NCBI RefSeq assembly: GCF_029844725.1 | Contig: NZ_JAOCKJ010000003.1 | Location: 372,001 to 436,000, forward strand | Direction: 5' to 3' | Origin: Pantoea sp. GD03673 | GTDB taxonomy: Bacteria; Pseudomonadota; Gammaproteobacteria; Enterobacterales; Enterobacteriaceae | Length of the DNA stretch: 64,000 bases | Shown: in pieces, positions 53,271 through 62,243 of the stretch | How the letters are laid out: each line of letters starts with the position of its first letter | Numbering within the stretch: position 1 is the stretch's first letter | Translations under genes and position numbers: made by a program | The notes under the pieces: model-generated | What the model was told of the DNA's origin: nothing | The model's database searches: none | Seen by the model: only the letters and a program-made list of their open reading frames with translations

Positions 53271-54209
53271 ATGAAAAAAAGCACCGTTGCAGTGATGATG
53301 ATGGCAACTCTGTCAGGCGGAGCCTGTGCAGAAGCAGGTCGCTATTCACCGAATTTTTCTCCGGAAAGCTTTAACGTGTCGACGTCAGCCGGGATGCTGA
53401 GTGGCAAATCGCATGAGATGGTTTACGACACCGAAACCGGCCGGAAAGTCAGTCAGCTGGACTGGAAAATAAAGAATGTTGCTATTCTCAAAGGCGAGTT
53501 ATCCTGGGATGCCTACTCCTTTCTGACGCTGAATGCGCGAGGCTGGACTTCACTGGCTTCGGGTTCGGGTCATATGGATGACTATGACTGGCTGGATGAC
53601 AACCAGTCTGACTGGACAGATCATTCATCTCATCCCCGCACAGATGTTAATTACGCCAATGAATACGATCTCAACGTAAAAGGCTGGGTATTGCAGGGCG
53701 ATAACTATAAGGCCGGGCTGACTGCGGGTTATCAGGAAACCCGTTTCAGCTGGACAGCTTTCGGCGGTTCATACAATTACGACAACGGCGCTTCTACCGG
53801 TGATTTCCCAAGAGGCGAGCGTGGTATTGGCTACAGTCAGCGTTTCTCCATGCCATATGTTGGCCTTGCGGGCCAGTATCGTATTAATGATTTTGAATTT
53901 AATGCCTTATTTAAATTCAGTGACTGGGTACGGGCACATGATAACGATGAGCACTACATGCGCGATCTCACCTTCCGTGAGAAAACGACGAATTCGCGGT
54001 ACTACGGTACTTCGGTAGATGCCGGATATTATGTCACGCCAAATGCTAAAGTTTTTGCTGAATTTACCTACAGCAAATATGAAGAAGGCAAAGGCAGCAC
54101 TCAGATTATTGACAGATTCTCCGGTGAATCAGCATCCATTGGTGGCGATGCGGCTGGTATATCTAATAAAAACTATACCATTACAGCCGGTCTGCAATAC
54201 CGTTTCTGA
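53271..54209 (+). CDS. Omptin family outer-membrane protease
   Basis: Ten-stranded outer-membrane barrel aspartic-type protease of 312 residues; relatives are OmpT, PgtE, Pla and PlaA, which cut basic peptides and host proteins. A signal peptide ends near GGACA. The N-terminal half has [10 protein letters not shown] and SQLDWKIKN, omptin hallmarks. Active-site acids are in [10 protein letters not shown], and the Asp-x-His site in [14 protein letters not shown]. The last residue is Phe. It lies downstream of sitABCD and a chemoreceptor remnant, with its own terminator. Placement with pagP on one plasmid suggests envelope defence. Confidence 0.93.
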   Translation: MKKSTVAVMMMATLSGGACAEAGRYSPNFSPESFNVSTSAGMLSGKSHEMVYDTETGRKVSQLDWKIKNVAILKGELSWDAYSFLTLNARGWTSLASGSGHMDDYDWLDDNQSDWTDHSSHPRTDVNYANEYDLNVKGWVLQGDNYKAGLTAGYQETRFSWTAFGGSYNYDNGASTGDFPRGERGIGYSQRFSMPYVGLAGQYRINDFEFNALFKFSDWVRAHDNDEHYMRDLTFREKTTNSRYYGTSVDAGYYVTPNAKVFAEFTYSKYEEGKGSTQIIDRFSGESASIGGDAAGISNKNYTITAGLQYRF

Positions 54210-54242
54210 TTGGGATCTGCACGTCTGATGATCATTTAAACT

Positions 54243-54265
54243 AAAAGCCCCTATGGGGCTTTTTA
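54243..54265 (+). terminator. Terminator after the omptin gene
   Basis: AAAAGCCCC, TAT, GGGGCTTTTT: short strong hairpin with T run 33 bp after the stop. Confidence 0.88.
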
Positions 54266-54474
54266 ATGGTTTATTTATAAAGATTGTTATGTGATGCTTT
54301 CTATAAATACATGATTAAATCAATGCATTACCGATTGTCGGCAATTACTGCAGTTCAGTAAACTCGCGGATTTTTTTATTAATTTTGATTCTTAGCAAGT
54401 CGATAAACATCTGCAAATGTCATTCCCGCTTGCTGATAGCGTCCAGCATAACGCATCTTAGGAAGAGAAAATAA

Positions 54475-55038
54475 ATGCCTGTCATCCCAAACATCATGAG
54501 AATTTCTGCGTTTTTCCTCGTTATTTTCCTCACTGGCTGTTCCACGCTTTTGCCCCTTAATTACACAGATTACGAAGGTAAAGATGCAGCGACTGTTGTG
54601 GCCATCAATCCTCAGGGATTTGTGGGGACATTTTATCTTTCAGTCTATGAGAAGAAAGGCACCTGCTATGACAGGATTGATCGTTATCAGCTGGCGTCAA
54701 ATCTTATCCCCTCAGCAGGGCGCGTTATGACAGCAAAGGTAAAGCCGGGCAGGCTCATGGCTTTTCAGCAGCTCAACACGATAGAGAGCGATTACGACCA
54801 GTACGGAAAAAAAACGCGATTCTCGCAAAGCTATTTGCTCTCACAGTGGGTTCCGTTTATCCCGCAACCGGGTAAGCGCTATTTTCTTGATGCCAAATAT
54901 GGTGCGCGGGAGATTTCGGCTGATTATGCCATTACAGTTCATTCCGACCCTGCAAGAATTGCCTCGACGTTTAAAACGCCTCCCCGGAATAACTGGGATG
55001 CCAGAAATCGTTGTCAGCATCTTATTGGCGGCAGCTGA
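54475..55038 (+). CDS. Lipoprotein of unknown function
   Basis: 187 residues. The N terminus is a lipoprotein signal: FFLVIFLTGCS with the acylated Cys at about residue 22. The mature part has four Cys-free strands-like segments and pairs such as KGTCYDRIDRY and ARNRCQHL that could form a disulfide. AGGAAGAG lies 8 bp before the start. No family recognised; monocistronic after the omptin terminator. Confidence 0.72.
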   Translation: MPVIPNIMRISAFFLVIFLTGCSTLLPLNYTDYEGKDAATVVAINPQGFVGTFYLSVYEKKGTCYDRIDRYQLASNLIPSAGRVMTAKVKPGRLMAFQQLNTIESDYDQYGKKTRFSQSYLLSQWVPFIPQPGKRYFLDAKYGAREISADYAITVHSDPARIASTFKTPPRNNWDARNRCQHLIGGS

Positions 55039-55623
55039 TTACAATTCAGCACGCCTGAAATGCGGTACAGAAAACGGCCGTTTTACTGCCCTAAGTGGCG
55101 CTATCAGCTGAACCGCCTTCTCACACCGTCTGGTTCAGTCCGGCCACTGACGGATGATGCCGCAGACGTTCATGAGTCTGAATGGCGTCGCGTTGTCTGC
55201 AATAACACCTGCTGATTGCGGCGCTGAGCTAAGTCCGGTCAGAGAATAACAGCAGGCTTTGATCTGGGACTCCCCGGCGAGTGTTAAAGACCGTCAGGGC
55301 TGAACGCCTGTGAAAAATTAATGAGTCGGTCGCTTCAGCCCTGTAAACGACACAGGGTTGCGTTATTTATGAAATAATACCATAAAACAGTAGTTTGCAT
55401 TCGCTGTATTGTGAATTATAAAGCGATTTATTTTCCTCTCCGCCTCAGATAACGCTGACTTTTTCCCGACATCTCTGCCAGACCGCCAAAAAGCTGCTAA
55501 ACCTTAAGACAGCAATACGCGTGTAAAGATTAGGGTTATCACGATTTTCCCCGATTTAACTCCCGTCAGAATTCAACCTATAAAAAATTACATCTTTTAG
55601 CCCCCAACAATGGGAAGCAGACA
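55039..55623. other. Gene-free region before the molybdenum-enzyme operon
   Basis: No gene recognised on either strand. It should contain the promoter of the operon starting at 55624; the last 250 bp are AT-rich. In-frame codons upstream of the first gene lack any twin-arginine leader. Confidence 0.45.
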
Positions 55624-56112
55624 ATGTCGGAAAAAATATCGCTAACAATGCAGGTCAATGGTCAGTCGCAGCAGATGCATGTTGATCCACGCGTCACCCT
55701 GCTTGACGCGCTGCGCGAGCATCTTAACCTGACCGGGACCAAAAAAGGGTGCGACCAGGGGCAATGCGGTGCCTGTACCGTGCTGATTAATGGTCAGCGG
55801 GTGCTGAGCTGCCTGACGCTGGCGGCTCAGGCAGATGGCGCTGACGTCACCAGTATTGAAGGGCTGGCTACCGCCGAAGGTGAGCTGCATCCGGTGCAGC
55901 GCTGCTTTATGGAGAATGATGCCTTTCAGTGTGGCTACTGCACACCGGGTCAGATTATGTCTGCTGTTGCCTGCATTAAAGAAGGTCATGCCGGTTCCGA
56001 CGATGAGATTCGGGAATACATGAGCGGCAATCTTTGCCGTTGCGGCGCTTATCCGCACATCGTCGATGCGATAAAACAGGCCGCTGCTGAGATGGCGAAG
56101 GAGTCCGCATGA
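55624..56112 (+). CDS. Molybdenum hydroxylase [2Fe-2S] subunit (PaoA/YagT-like, no Tat leader)
   Basis: Small iron-sulfur subunit of a xanthine-oxidase-family enzyme, 162 residues. The plant-type [2Fe-2S] cluster is bound by Cys in KKGCDQGQCGACTV (about residues 43-56) and LSCL (about 64); the second cluster by FQCGYCTPGQ and NLCRCGAYP. E. coli PaoA has an extra Tat signal of about 50 residues; here the protein starts right at the ferredoxin fold and no RR motif exists in frame upstream. The enzyme should therefore stay in the cytoplasm. It overlaps the next gene by 4 bp. Confidence 0.9.
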   Translation: MSEKISLTMQVNGQSQQMHVDPRVTLLDALREHLNLTGTKKGCDQGQCGACTVLINGQRVLSCLTLAAQADGADVTSIEGLATAEGELHPVQRCFMENDAFQCGYCTPGQIMSAVACIKEGHAGSDDEIREYMSGNLCRCGAYPHIVDAIKQAAAEMAKESA

Positions 56113-57101
56113 ATGAATTCAGCTGGAAAGTCGCCCGGTCGCCTGAAGAGGCTGCCACACTGAAACAGCAGTCGGGCAGCCAGTTACTGGCGGGCGGCAC
56201 GACGCAGCTCGATTTGATGAAATGCGGCGTCTTCACGCCGCCGCAGTTAATCGGCATCAGCGGCTTAACGACGCTTCAACATCTGCAGTTTGACGACGAG
56301 AAAATAACGGCCGGTGCGCTGGTGACAATGAGTCAGCTGGCTGATCATCCCGCCTGTCAGCAGAACGCACCTGCTATCTATGGCAGCCTGTGGCAGGCCG
56401 CCTCGCCGCACATTCGTAACATGGCTACGCTGGGCGGGAATTTACGTCAGCGCACCCGCTGTGCCTATTACCGTGACCCGGCTACGTTCTCTGCCTGCAA
56501 CAAACGTAATCCCGGTTCCGGCTGCGCTGCACTGGATGGCGTCAACAGCAGTCATGCGATTCTGGGTGCCAGCGATAGCTGCATTGCGGTCTATCCCGGC
56601 GATCTGGCCGTGGCGCTGGTGGCGTTTGACGCCATCGTTGTTCTGCAGAATCAGCAGGGCGAAATTCGTCGCCTGCCAATTGACGACTTCTTTCTGCTGC
56701 CGGGCGATACCCCTGACCGTGAGCATGACCTGCGCGATGACGAAATCATTGTGGCCATTGACGTGCCGCAAACGGATTCACTCCGACACTCGCACTACCT
56801 TAAAGTCCGGGACCGCAGCTCTTATGAGTTTGCGGCAGCCAGCGCGGCCGCAGGCTTCACGCTTGAAAACGGCCTGATGCGTGATGTCCATATCGCCCTG
56901 GGCGGCGTTGCGACCAAACCCTGGCGCGTCAGATCGGTGGAGCAGGCACTGGAAGGGCAGCCGTTTAATGAAGAGACGGTGTTCCAGGCCGCCGAACGGA
57001 TTACGCAGGAAACGCAGGCGCTGACCCACAACGTTTACAAAGTAAAACTGGCACCGCGTGTAATTGCCCGCGCGCTGATGTCAGCAGGAGAAACCGCATG
57101 A
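56109..57101 (+). CDS. Molybdenum hydroxylase FAD subunit (PaoB/YagS-like)
   Basis: Electron-transferring flavoprotein subunit, 330 residues. The FAD-binding PCMH domain shows LLAGGTTQLDLMK and ATLGGNLRQRTRC. A Cys-rich insertion, CAYYR...ACNKRNPGSGCAA (about residues 117-140), corresponds to the extra [4Fe-4S] site of E. coli PaoB and sets this apart from ordinary xanthine dehydrogenase subunits. The CO-dehydrogenase C-terminal domain (YEFAAASAAAGFTLENG) follows. Overlaps both neighbours by 4 bp. Confidence 0.9.
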   Translation: MNEFSWKVARSPEEAATLKQQSGSQLLAGGTTQLDLMKCGVFTPPQLIGISGLTTLQHLQFDDEKITAGALVTMSQLADHPACQQNAPAIYGSLWQAASPHIRNMATLGGNLRQRTRCAYYRDPATFSACNKRNPGSGCAALDGVNSSHAILGASDSCIAVYPGDLAVALVAFDAIVVLQNQQGEIRRLPIDDFFLLPGDTPDREHDLRDDEIIVAIDVPQTDSLRHSHYLKVRDRSSYEFAAASAAAGFTLENGLMRDVHIALGGVATKPWRVRSVEQALEGQPFNEETVFQAAERITQETQALTHNVYKVKLAPRVIARALMSAGETA

Positions 57102-59470
57102 GTGATGTAAACGAGGATGTCCTGAAGACAACGGCGGCAACGTCAGCGACAGGCAGCCCGGATCTGGAGATGCCGCGAGCCAGTGCCAGTGATACGGCCA
57201 CGGCTGAACCTGAAACCACGAAGACGATTGAGGGGCTGGGTGCCGCCCGCTCGCGGGGTGATGGCAAAGTCAAAGTCACCGGTGAAGCACGTTATGCGGT
57301 TGAACATCAGCCGGAAAATCCCCTCTATGGCGTGGTGATTCAGTCTACCATTGCCAGCGGCCGTATCAGCCACATGTCAACGGAAAAAGCGCAGCAGGCC
57401 TCCGGGGTGCTGGCGATCTATACCCATCTGAACCCGCTGAAAATCAACAAACCCACTGCGATTGCCGATGGCGGCGCAGCGCAGTCAACCTACACCCCGA
57501 TTCAGGATGATGTGATTATTCATAACGGGCAGAACATCGGTCTGGTGGTGGCAGAAACCTTTGAGCAGGCAACGTATGCCGCTTCGCTGGTGGAGATCGG
57601 GTATGAAACCTCACCCGCGCTGATTTTCGCCACCGACGAGGGCGTCGAGCCGAAGCCGGTTTCAAAGCAGGATATCGACATGGGTGATGCGCAGGCCGCA
57701 ATGCAGCAGGCCGAGGTGCGTCTGAGTCAGCGCTACACCACACCGCGTGAATACAACATGCCGATGGAGCCGCACGCCTGTGTGGCGTCGTGGCAGGATG
57801 GACGGATTACCGTCTGGGAGCCGAGCCAGTGGGTAGCAGGCGCGCAGGTGGAAATTGCCGAGTGGATGGGCATTGAGGTGGAAGATGTGCGCATCATCTC
57901 GCCCTATGTCGGCGGCGGATTTGGCTCAAAGCCGGTGCCTTACACCCACGTTGCGCTGGCAAGCGTGGCGTCACGCGCACTGAAGCGCCCGATAAAAGTG
58001 TCACTGACCCGTCCGCAGACCTTTACCGGACTCGGCGGACGTCCGGCTACCTCGCAGCAACTGGAGCTGGGGGCATCGCGTGACGGCAAAATTCAGGCGA
58101 TTATCCAGCGCAGCTTCAGTGAAACCTCACTCATTGATGTCTTTGCCGAGAACTGCAGCAAAGTGACCGCCCGCATGTATGCGGTAGGCAATGTCTCAGC
58201 TCAACACCAGGTCAGACCGATCAATACCGTGACCCCAGGCTGGATGCGTGCGCCAGGTGAAAACCCCAGCGCCTTTGGGCTGGAAGTGGCGATGGATGAG
58301 ATGGCCTATGCCCTGAACATCGATCCGCTGGAGCTGCGTCTGCGCAACTGGGCCGATAAAGACTATCAGCTCGATCTGCCGTGGAGTTCACGACGTCTTA
58401 AAGAGGCGTATCAGAAGGGCGCAGAGGCCTTTGGCTGGGACAAGCGCATCATGACGCCGCGTTCAATGCGTGAAGGGCGCGAACTGATAGGCTGGGGCAT
58501 GGCTTCCGGCACCTATCCGGTTAACAGGTTGCCCGCAGAGGCGAAGATCATCCTGACGCCGCAGGGCAACTTCGTGGTGCAGTGCGCCGGGGCAGATATC
58601 GGCACCGGAACCTACACCATTCTGGCGCAGACCGCGGCCGATATTCTGGGGGTTGCGTCCACCACCATTGAGGTGCAGCTGGGTGACACTGAGCTGCCGC
58701 GCTCTGGTGTGGCAGGGGGATCGCAGCTGGCGGGTAACGTGACCGCAGCGGTGAACGACACGGCCAAAAGAATGCGTGACCATCTGCTGAAGCTGGCCAG
58801 CGAGCTGCCCCGGTCGCCACTGAACGGCACCCCTGCGTCTCAGCTCACGCTGAAAGGCGACGGTGTACAGCATCATCAGCATAGCGATCGGGCGGTCTCA
58901 TTCCTGCAGCTGGCGACGCTGGCCCCGGCTGAGAGTCTTACCATCACCGGCGGGACGTTCCCGGAAGATATGTCACAAAGCGAGCGTGACAGGATGGTGC
59001 GCAACCTTAATGACATGAGCCGTCCTGAAAAATTCTCTGCCCACAGCTGGAGTGCGCAGTTTGTTGAAGTCCGGGTCGATGAAGATTTCGGCACCATCCG
59101 GGTTAAACGGATGGTGGCGGCGCTCGACAGCGGTCGGCTTTACAACCCTAAACTGGCGCGCAGCCAGTGGATTGGCGGCATGATCATGGGCGTTGGTCAG
59201 GCACTGATGGAAGAGGGGATTGTCGATCCACGCAATGGCCGGGTGATAAACAACAATCTGGCGGACTATCTGGTGCCGGTTAACGGCGACATCCCGAGCA
59301 TTACCACCATCAACGTGGGCGAGCCCGATTTTGAGGCGACCACGATGGGCGGTAAAGCGGTTGGTGAGCTGGGTATCGTCGGCGTTGCAGCGGCCATCAG
59401 TAATGCGGTGTTCCATGCCACCGGCAAGCGCGTACGCGATCTGCCCATTACCCTCGACAAGCTTATCTGA
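57098..59470 (+). CDS. Molybdenum hydroxylase catalytic subunit (PaoC/YagR-like)
   Basis: Molybdopterin-cytosine-dinucleotide-binding subunit that oxidises aldehydes or N-heterocycles; 790 residues against 732 in PaoC. The extra length is an N-terminal, Ala/Thr-rich, probably disordered stretch of about 45 residues. Then GDGKVKVTGEARYAVE starts the fold. Mo-cofactor regions: PYVGGGFGSKPVP, GWMRAPGENPSAFGLEVAMDEM, GADIGTGTYTILAQTAADILG, and the catalytic Glu in GGKAVGELGIVGVAAAI near the C terminus. The true substrate cannot be told. Confidence 0.9.
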   Translation: MSDVNEDVLKTTAATSATGSPDLEMPRASASDTATAEPETTKTIEGLGAARSRGDGKVKVTGEARYAVEHQPENPLYGVVIQSTIASGRISHMSTEKAQQASGVLAIYTHLNPLKINKPTAIADGGAAQSTYTPIQDDVIIHNGQNIGLVVAETFEQATYAASLVEIGYETSPALIFATDEGVEPKPVSKQDIDMGDAQAAMQQAEVRLSQRYTTPREYNMPMEPHACVASWQDGRITVWEPSQWVAGAQVEIAEWMGIEVEDVRIISPYVGGGFGSKPVPYTHVALASVASRALKRPIKVSLTRPQTFTGLGGRPATSQQLELGASRDGKIQAIIQRSFSETSLIDVFAENCSKVTARMYAVGNVSAQHQVRPINTVTPGWMRAPGENPSAFGLEVAMDEMAYALNIDPLELRLRNWADKDYQLDLPWSSRRLKEAYQKGAEAFGWDKRIMTPRSMREGRELIGWGMASGTYPVNRLPAEAKIILTPQGNFVVQCAGADIGTGTYTILAQTAADILGVASTTIEVQLGDTELPRSGVAGGSQLAGNVTAAVNDTAKRMRDHLLKLASELPRSPLNGTPASQLTLKGDGVQHHQHSDRAVSFLQLATLAPAESLTITGGTFPEDMSQSERDRMVRNLNDMSRPEKFSAHSWSAQFVEVRVDEDFGTIRVKRMVAALDSGRLYNPKLARSQWIGGMIMGVGQALMEEGIVDPRNGRVINNNLADYLVPVNGDIPSITTINVGEPDFEATTMGGKAVGELGIVGVAAAISNAVFHATGKRVRDLPITLDKLI

Positions 59471-59565
59471 GCCTGTTTATGACCTGCTGACAGCAGGCCT
59501 GACAGGGGGTGTGCGGGCGCGGGTCTGATCCTGCGCCCGTTTTTCACGCTGAGCGGAGAACAAAA

Positions 59566-60132
59566 GTGAAGATAGCGCTGATTGTGCTGGCCGCCGGGCT
59601 GAGTCACCGTTTTCGCCAGCAGGCGGGTGAGCATAAGCTGCTCGCTGATCTGGATGGCAAACCGGTGCTGCAACGCACGCTGGAGCAGGCGGCGGCCAGC
59701 GCGCTTGACCTGTTCGTGGTGACGCGTCCCGACGCACTGGCCATCCGGCAGCTTTGCGCGCAGGCCAGGTTAGTCCTGTGCGACAGCGGCGGGCTGGGCG
59801 AGTCTATCGCGGCCGGGGTTAACGCCAGCCGCGACTATGACGGCTGGCTGATTGCGCTGGGTGATATGCCATTTGTGGCACCTGAAAGTTATCGCGCCGT
59901 CAGCGCTGCGCTGGTGGATGCGCCGATTGTCAGGCCCGCCATTGAGGGCAGACCGGGCCATCCGGTCGGGTTTCAGAAGCGCTATTTTCCGGTGCTGAGC
60001 ACATTACAGGGTGATGCCGGGCCTCAGGCGATCGTGACATCTCAGGCCGTCAGGCTGCCGCTTCACGATCGCGGCTGCCTGTGTGATATCGATTTCCCTG
60101 CCGATCTGCAGCTGATAAAGGAATTTTCATGA
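59566..60132 (+). CDS. Molybdenum cofactor cytidylyltransferase (MocA-like)
   Basis: Nucleotidyltransferase of the MobA/MocA group, 188 residues from the GTG at 59566 (CGGAG upstream). LAAGLSHRFRQQAGEHKLLADLDGKPVL at the N terminus is the NTP-binding loop and ALGDMPFVAPESY the metal-binding Asp. Next to a xanthine-oxidase-type enzyme it most likely adds CMP to molybdopterin to make the MCD form of the cofactor. Overlaps the next gene by 4 bp. Confidence 0.87.
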   Translation: MKIALIVLAAGLSHRFRQQAGEHKLLADLDGKPVLQRTLEQAAASALDLFVVTRPDALAIRQLCAQARLVLCDSGGLGESIAAGVNASRDYDGWLIALGDMPFVAPESYRAVSAALVDAPIVRPAIEGRPGHPVGFQKRYFPVLSTLQGDAGPQAIVTSQAVRLPLHDRGCLCDIDFPADLQLIKEFS

Positions 60133-61112
60133 TAACGCTGGATCAACGCGTCATTAATGCGGCACTGAGCAGTTGTCAGGCGGGTCAGCAGGTCTGGCTC
60201 TGCACGGTGTTGCGCACCTACGGCTCCTCACCGCGGGCACCCGGCACGCTGATGACGGCGAACGAAACCGGGGCGTACTGTGGCTCGCTGTCGGGCGGCT
60301 GCATTGAAGAGGATTTTCTGGCGCAGCTGGCGGCGGGAGCCTGGCGCGCCAGCAGTCAGCGGGTACGCTACGGCGAGGGCGGGATGCGGCCTGACGTCAG
60401 CCTGCCGTGCGGCGGCAGTCTGGAGATTGTCATTGAGTTTCTGCCGCCCGACGACGCCACGCTGGCGCTGCTGACGGCGATGCAGCGCGCACTGAGCGGG
60501 CAACAGCCGCTGGTAAAAATGATAAAGCCGGGCGAGCGTGCGCAGTGGGAAACCCTCGCCGCCGACAGGCAGTTGCCCGCGCTGGATGCCCGTGAAGAGC
60601 AGATGTTACTGCCGGTGGGTGCGATTCCGGAACTGCTGATCGCAGGCTACTCCAGCGTGGCGCATGAGTGCATCCGGTTCGGGCAGATGCTGGGGTTTCA
60701 CGTGCGGGTCTGTGAGCACCGTCCGGCGATGATGACGGAGCTGGAGCGCCATTTCAGCGACGCGGATAACGTGACGCTGGTGTCACAGCATCCGGCGCGC
60801 TGGCTGGAGCTGAACGGGGCACACGCTGCGGTGGCGATTGTGGCACTGACTCACGATCCCCGCATTGACGATTTGACGATGATGGAGGCCATCGCCACCC
60901 CCGCGTTCTACATCGGCATCATGGGCTCGGTGAAAAACAGCGAAAAACGACGGGCGCGACTGCAGCAGATTGCCGGAATGGATCAGGCCGAGCTGGACCG
61001 CATCCATGCGCCCATCGGCCTGCCCATCGGCAGCAAAACCCCGGCGGAGATCGCGCTGTCGGTTATGGCCGATATCGTCCGGGTGAAAAACCGTGGACGG
61101 TCAGCCGCCTGA
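60129..61112 (+). CDS. XdhC/PaoD-like cofactor insertion chaperone
   Basis: XdhC family protein of 327 residues that binds, protects and inserts the sulfurated molybdenum cofactor. N-terminal block: VLRTYGSSPRAPGTLMTANETGAYCGSLSGGCIEEDF; C-terminal Rossmann block: ELLIAGYSSVAHECIRFGQMLGFHVRVCEHRP and YIGIMGSVKNSEKRRARL. PaoD of E. coli plays this part for PaoABC. Its last 12 bp overlap the convergent siderophore-binding gene. Confidence 0.88.
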   Translation: MITLDQRVINAALSSCQAGQQVWLCTVLRTYGSSPRAPGTLMTANETGAYCGSLSGGCIEEDFLAQLAAGAWRASSQRVRYGEGGMRPDVSLPCGGSLEIVIEFLPPDDATLALLTAMQRALSGQQPLVKMIKPGERAQWETLAADRQLPALDAREEQMLLPVGAIPELLIAGYSSVAHECIRFGQMLGFHVRVCEHRPAMMTELERHFSDADNVTLVSQHPARWLELNGAHAAVAIVALTHDPRIDDLTMMEAIATPAFYIGIMGSVKNSEKRRARLQQIAGMDQAELDRIHAPIGLPIGSKTPAEIALSVMADIVRVKNRGRSAA

Positions 61113-62243
61113 TCCCGGCGTTTTCTCGGGTGCCAGCCGGTAGAGGTAGCTGCCCGAATAAGGGACTGGCAGGAAATCACGGAACAGCTGCCGCAATGTT
61201 TCTTCAGGATCAACGTCGCGGAACAGCTGCGGATAGAGCGTAGTGGCAAAGAACTCTGTCGCCACCACGTGCCACGGGCTGAGGTAAAAATTGTGCCAGA
61301 TGGCCCCGGCATGGCCCGCCCGCAGGGCGGTCAGCTGTTTCAGCGCGTTCTGCTGACCGGTCAGCACCAGCAGGCTCTGCCGGGTCTGGGCCGGTGTCAC
61401 GGCGGGGCCGAGCTTCAGCGCACCCACTTCATCGGCGCTGCCGGTGCCGGTCGCAAAATAGTATTCCGGCTGGGCAGCAATCACGCTCTCCTCACTCAGC
61501 CTGCCGAAGACGCCTTTGATCTGCTGGCTGGCAATATTATTGCCACCGGCAAACTTCAGCAGCTCACCCAGATTGCCGTTCACCGAGGTGACGCAGCATT
61601 CACTGCGCCGTCCAAGATGCAGTTGCAGCAGTACGGAGGGTTTCGGGCCGTGATAATTCGCCAGTCGATCCGCAATCCGCTGCATGTGGCTGCGGTAAAA
61701 CTGAGTAAACTCAGCAGCCCGCTGCGGCTGATTCAGTACCTCACCCAGCAGGGCGATGCTGCGTTCAGTATTTTTCAGCAGCTCCACCCGCAGATCGATC
61801 TTCACCACCGGAATGTGCGCCGCGCTGAGCATCTTCTCCAGCACCGCGCCGTTTTCACTGCCGCGTGCCAGCTGGGGCAGGATCACCACATCAGGATGAA
61901 GTGCGATCACCTGTTCGGGATTCATGTCATTGACGCCATCCAGTCCCAATACCGGAATGGTGTCCATCTGCGGAAACTGACGGGCAAAAATCTGCCAGGT
62001 CTGGGGATCATACTTTTTCAGATCCTGCGGCCAGCCAGCAATATGCTGCAACGGATTGCCGGGCGTCAGCAGCGCGACGCTGTAGAGCATCCGGCTTTCA
62101 CCGAGCACAATGCGTTGCGGGTGGTCGGGGATCGTGACCTGACGACCGGTGATGTCAGTCAGCGTGCGTGCCTCTGTGGCGGCGCTGGCCAGCATCACGG
62201 TAAGCGTCAGCAGCGCAGCACGTAGCGCATTAAAATTCCACAC
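61101..62243 (-). CDS. Siderophore-iron ABC substrate-binding protein
   Basis: Periplasmic binding protein of the cluster A-II (FepB/BtuF-like) type, 380 residues with a signal peptide ending near ASAATEA. LTDITGRQVTIPDHPQRIVLGESR starts the mature part; NMNPEQVIALHPDVVILPQLA is the typical inter-lobe segment. The gene follows the receptor gene with a 14-bp overlap, so the two are co-expressed. No permease or ATPase is seen in the window; they may lie elsewhere. Convergent overlap of 12 bp with the XdhC-like gene is unusually tight. Confidence 0.88.
   Translation of the reverse strand: MWNFNALRAALLTLTVMLASAATEARTLTDITGRQVTIPDHPQRIVLGESRMLYSVALLTPGNPLQHIAGWPQDLKKYDPQTWQIFARQFPQMDTIPVLGLDGVNDMNPEQVIALHPDVVILPQLARGSENGAVLEKMLSAAHIPVVKIDLRVELLKNTERSIALLGEVLNQPQRAAEFTQFYRSHMQRIADRLANYHGPKPSVLLQLHLGRRSECCVTSVNGNLGELLKFAGGNNIASQQIKGVFGRLSEESVIAAQPEYYFATGTGSADEVGALKLGPAVTPAQTRQSLLVLTGQQNALKQLTALRAGHAGAIWHNFYLSPWHVVATEFFATTLYPQLFRDVDPEETLRQLFRDFLPVPYSGSYLYRLAPEKTPGSGG

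Noticed and set aside
55034..55043. Iteron-like GCTGATTACA behind the lipoprotein gene
   Set aside because: Only the first ten bases match; the rest differs.
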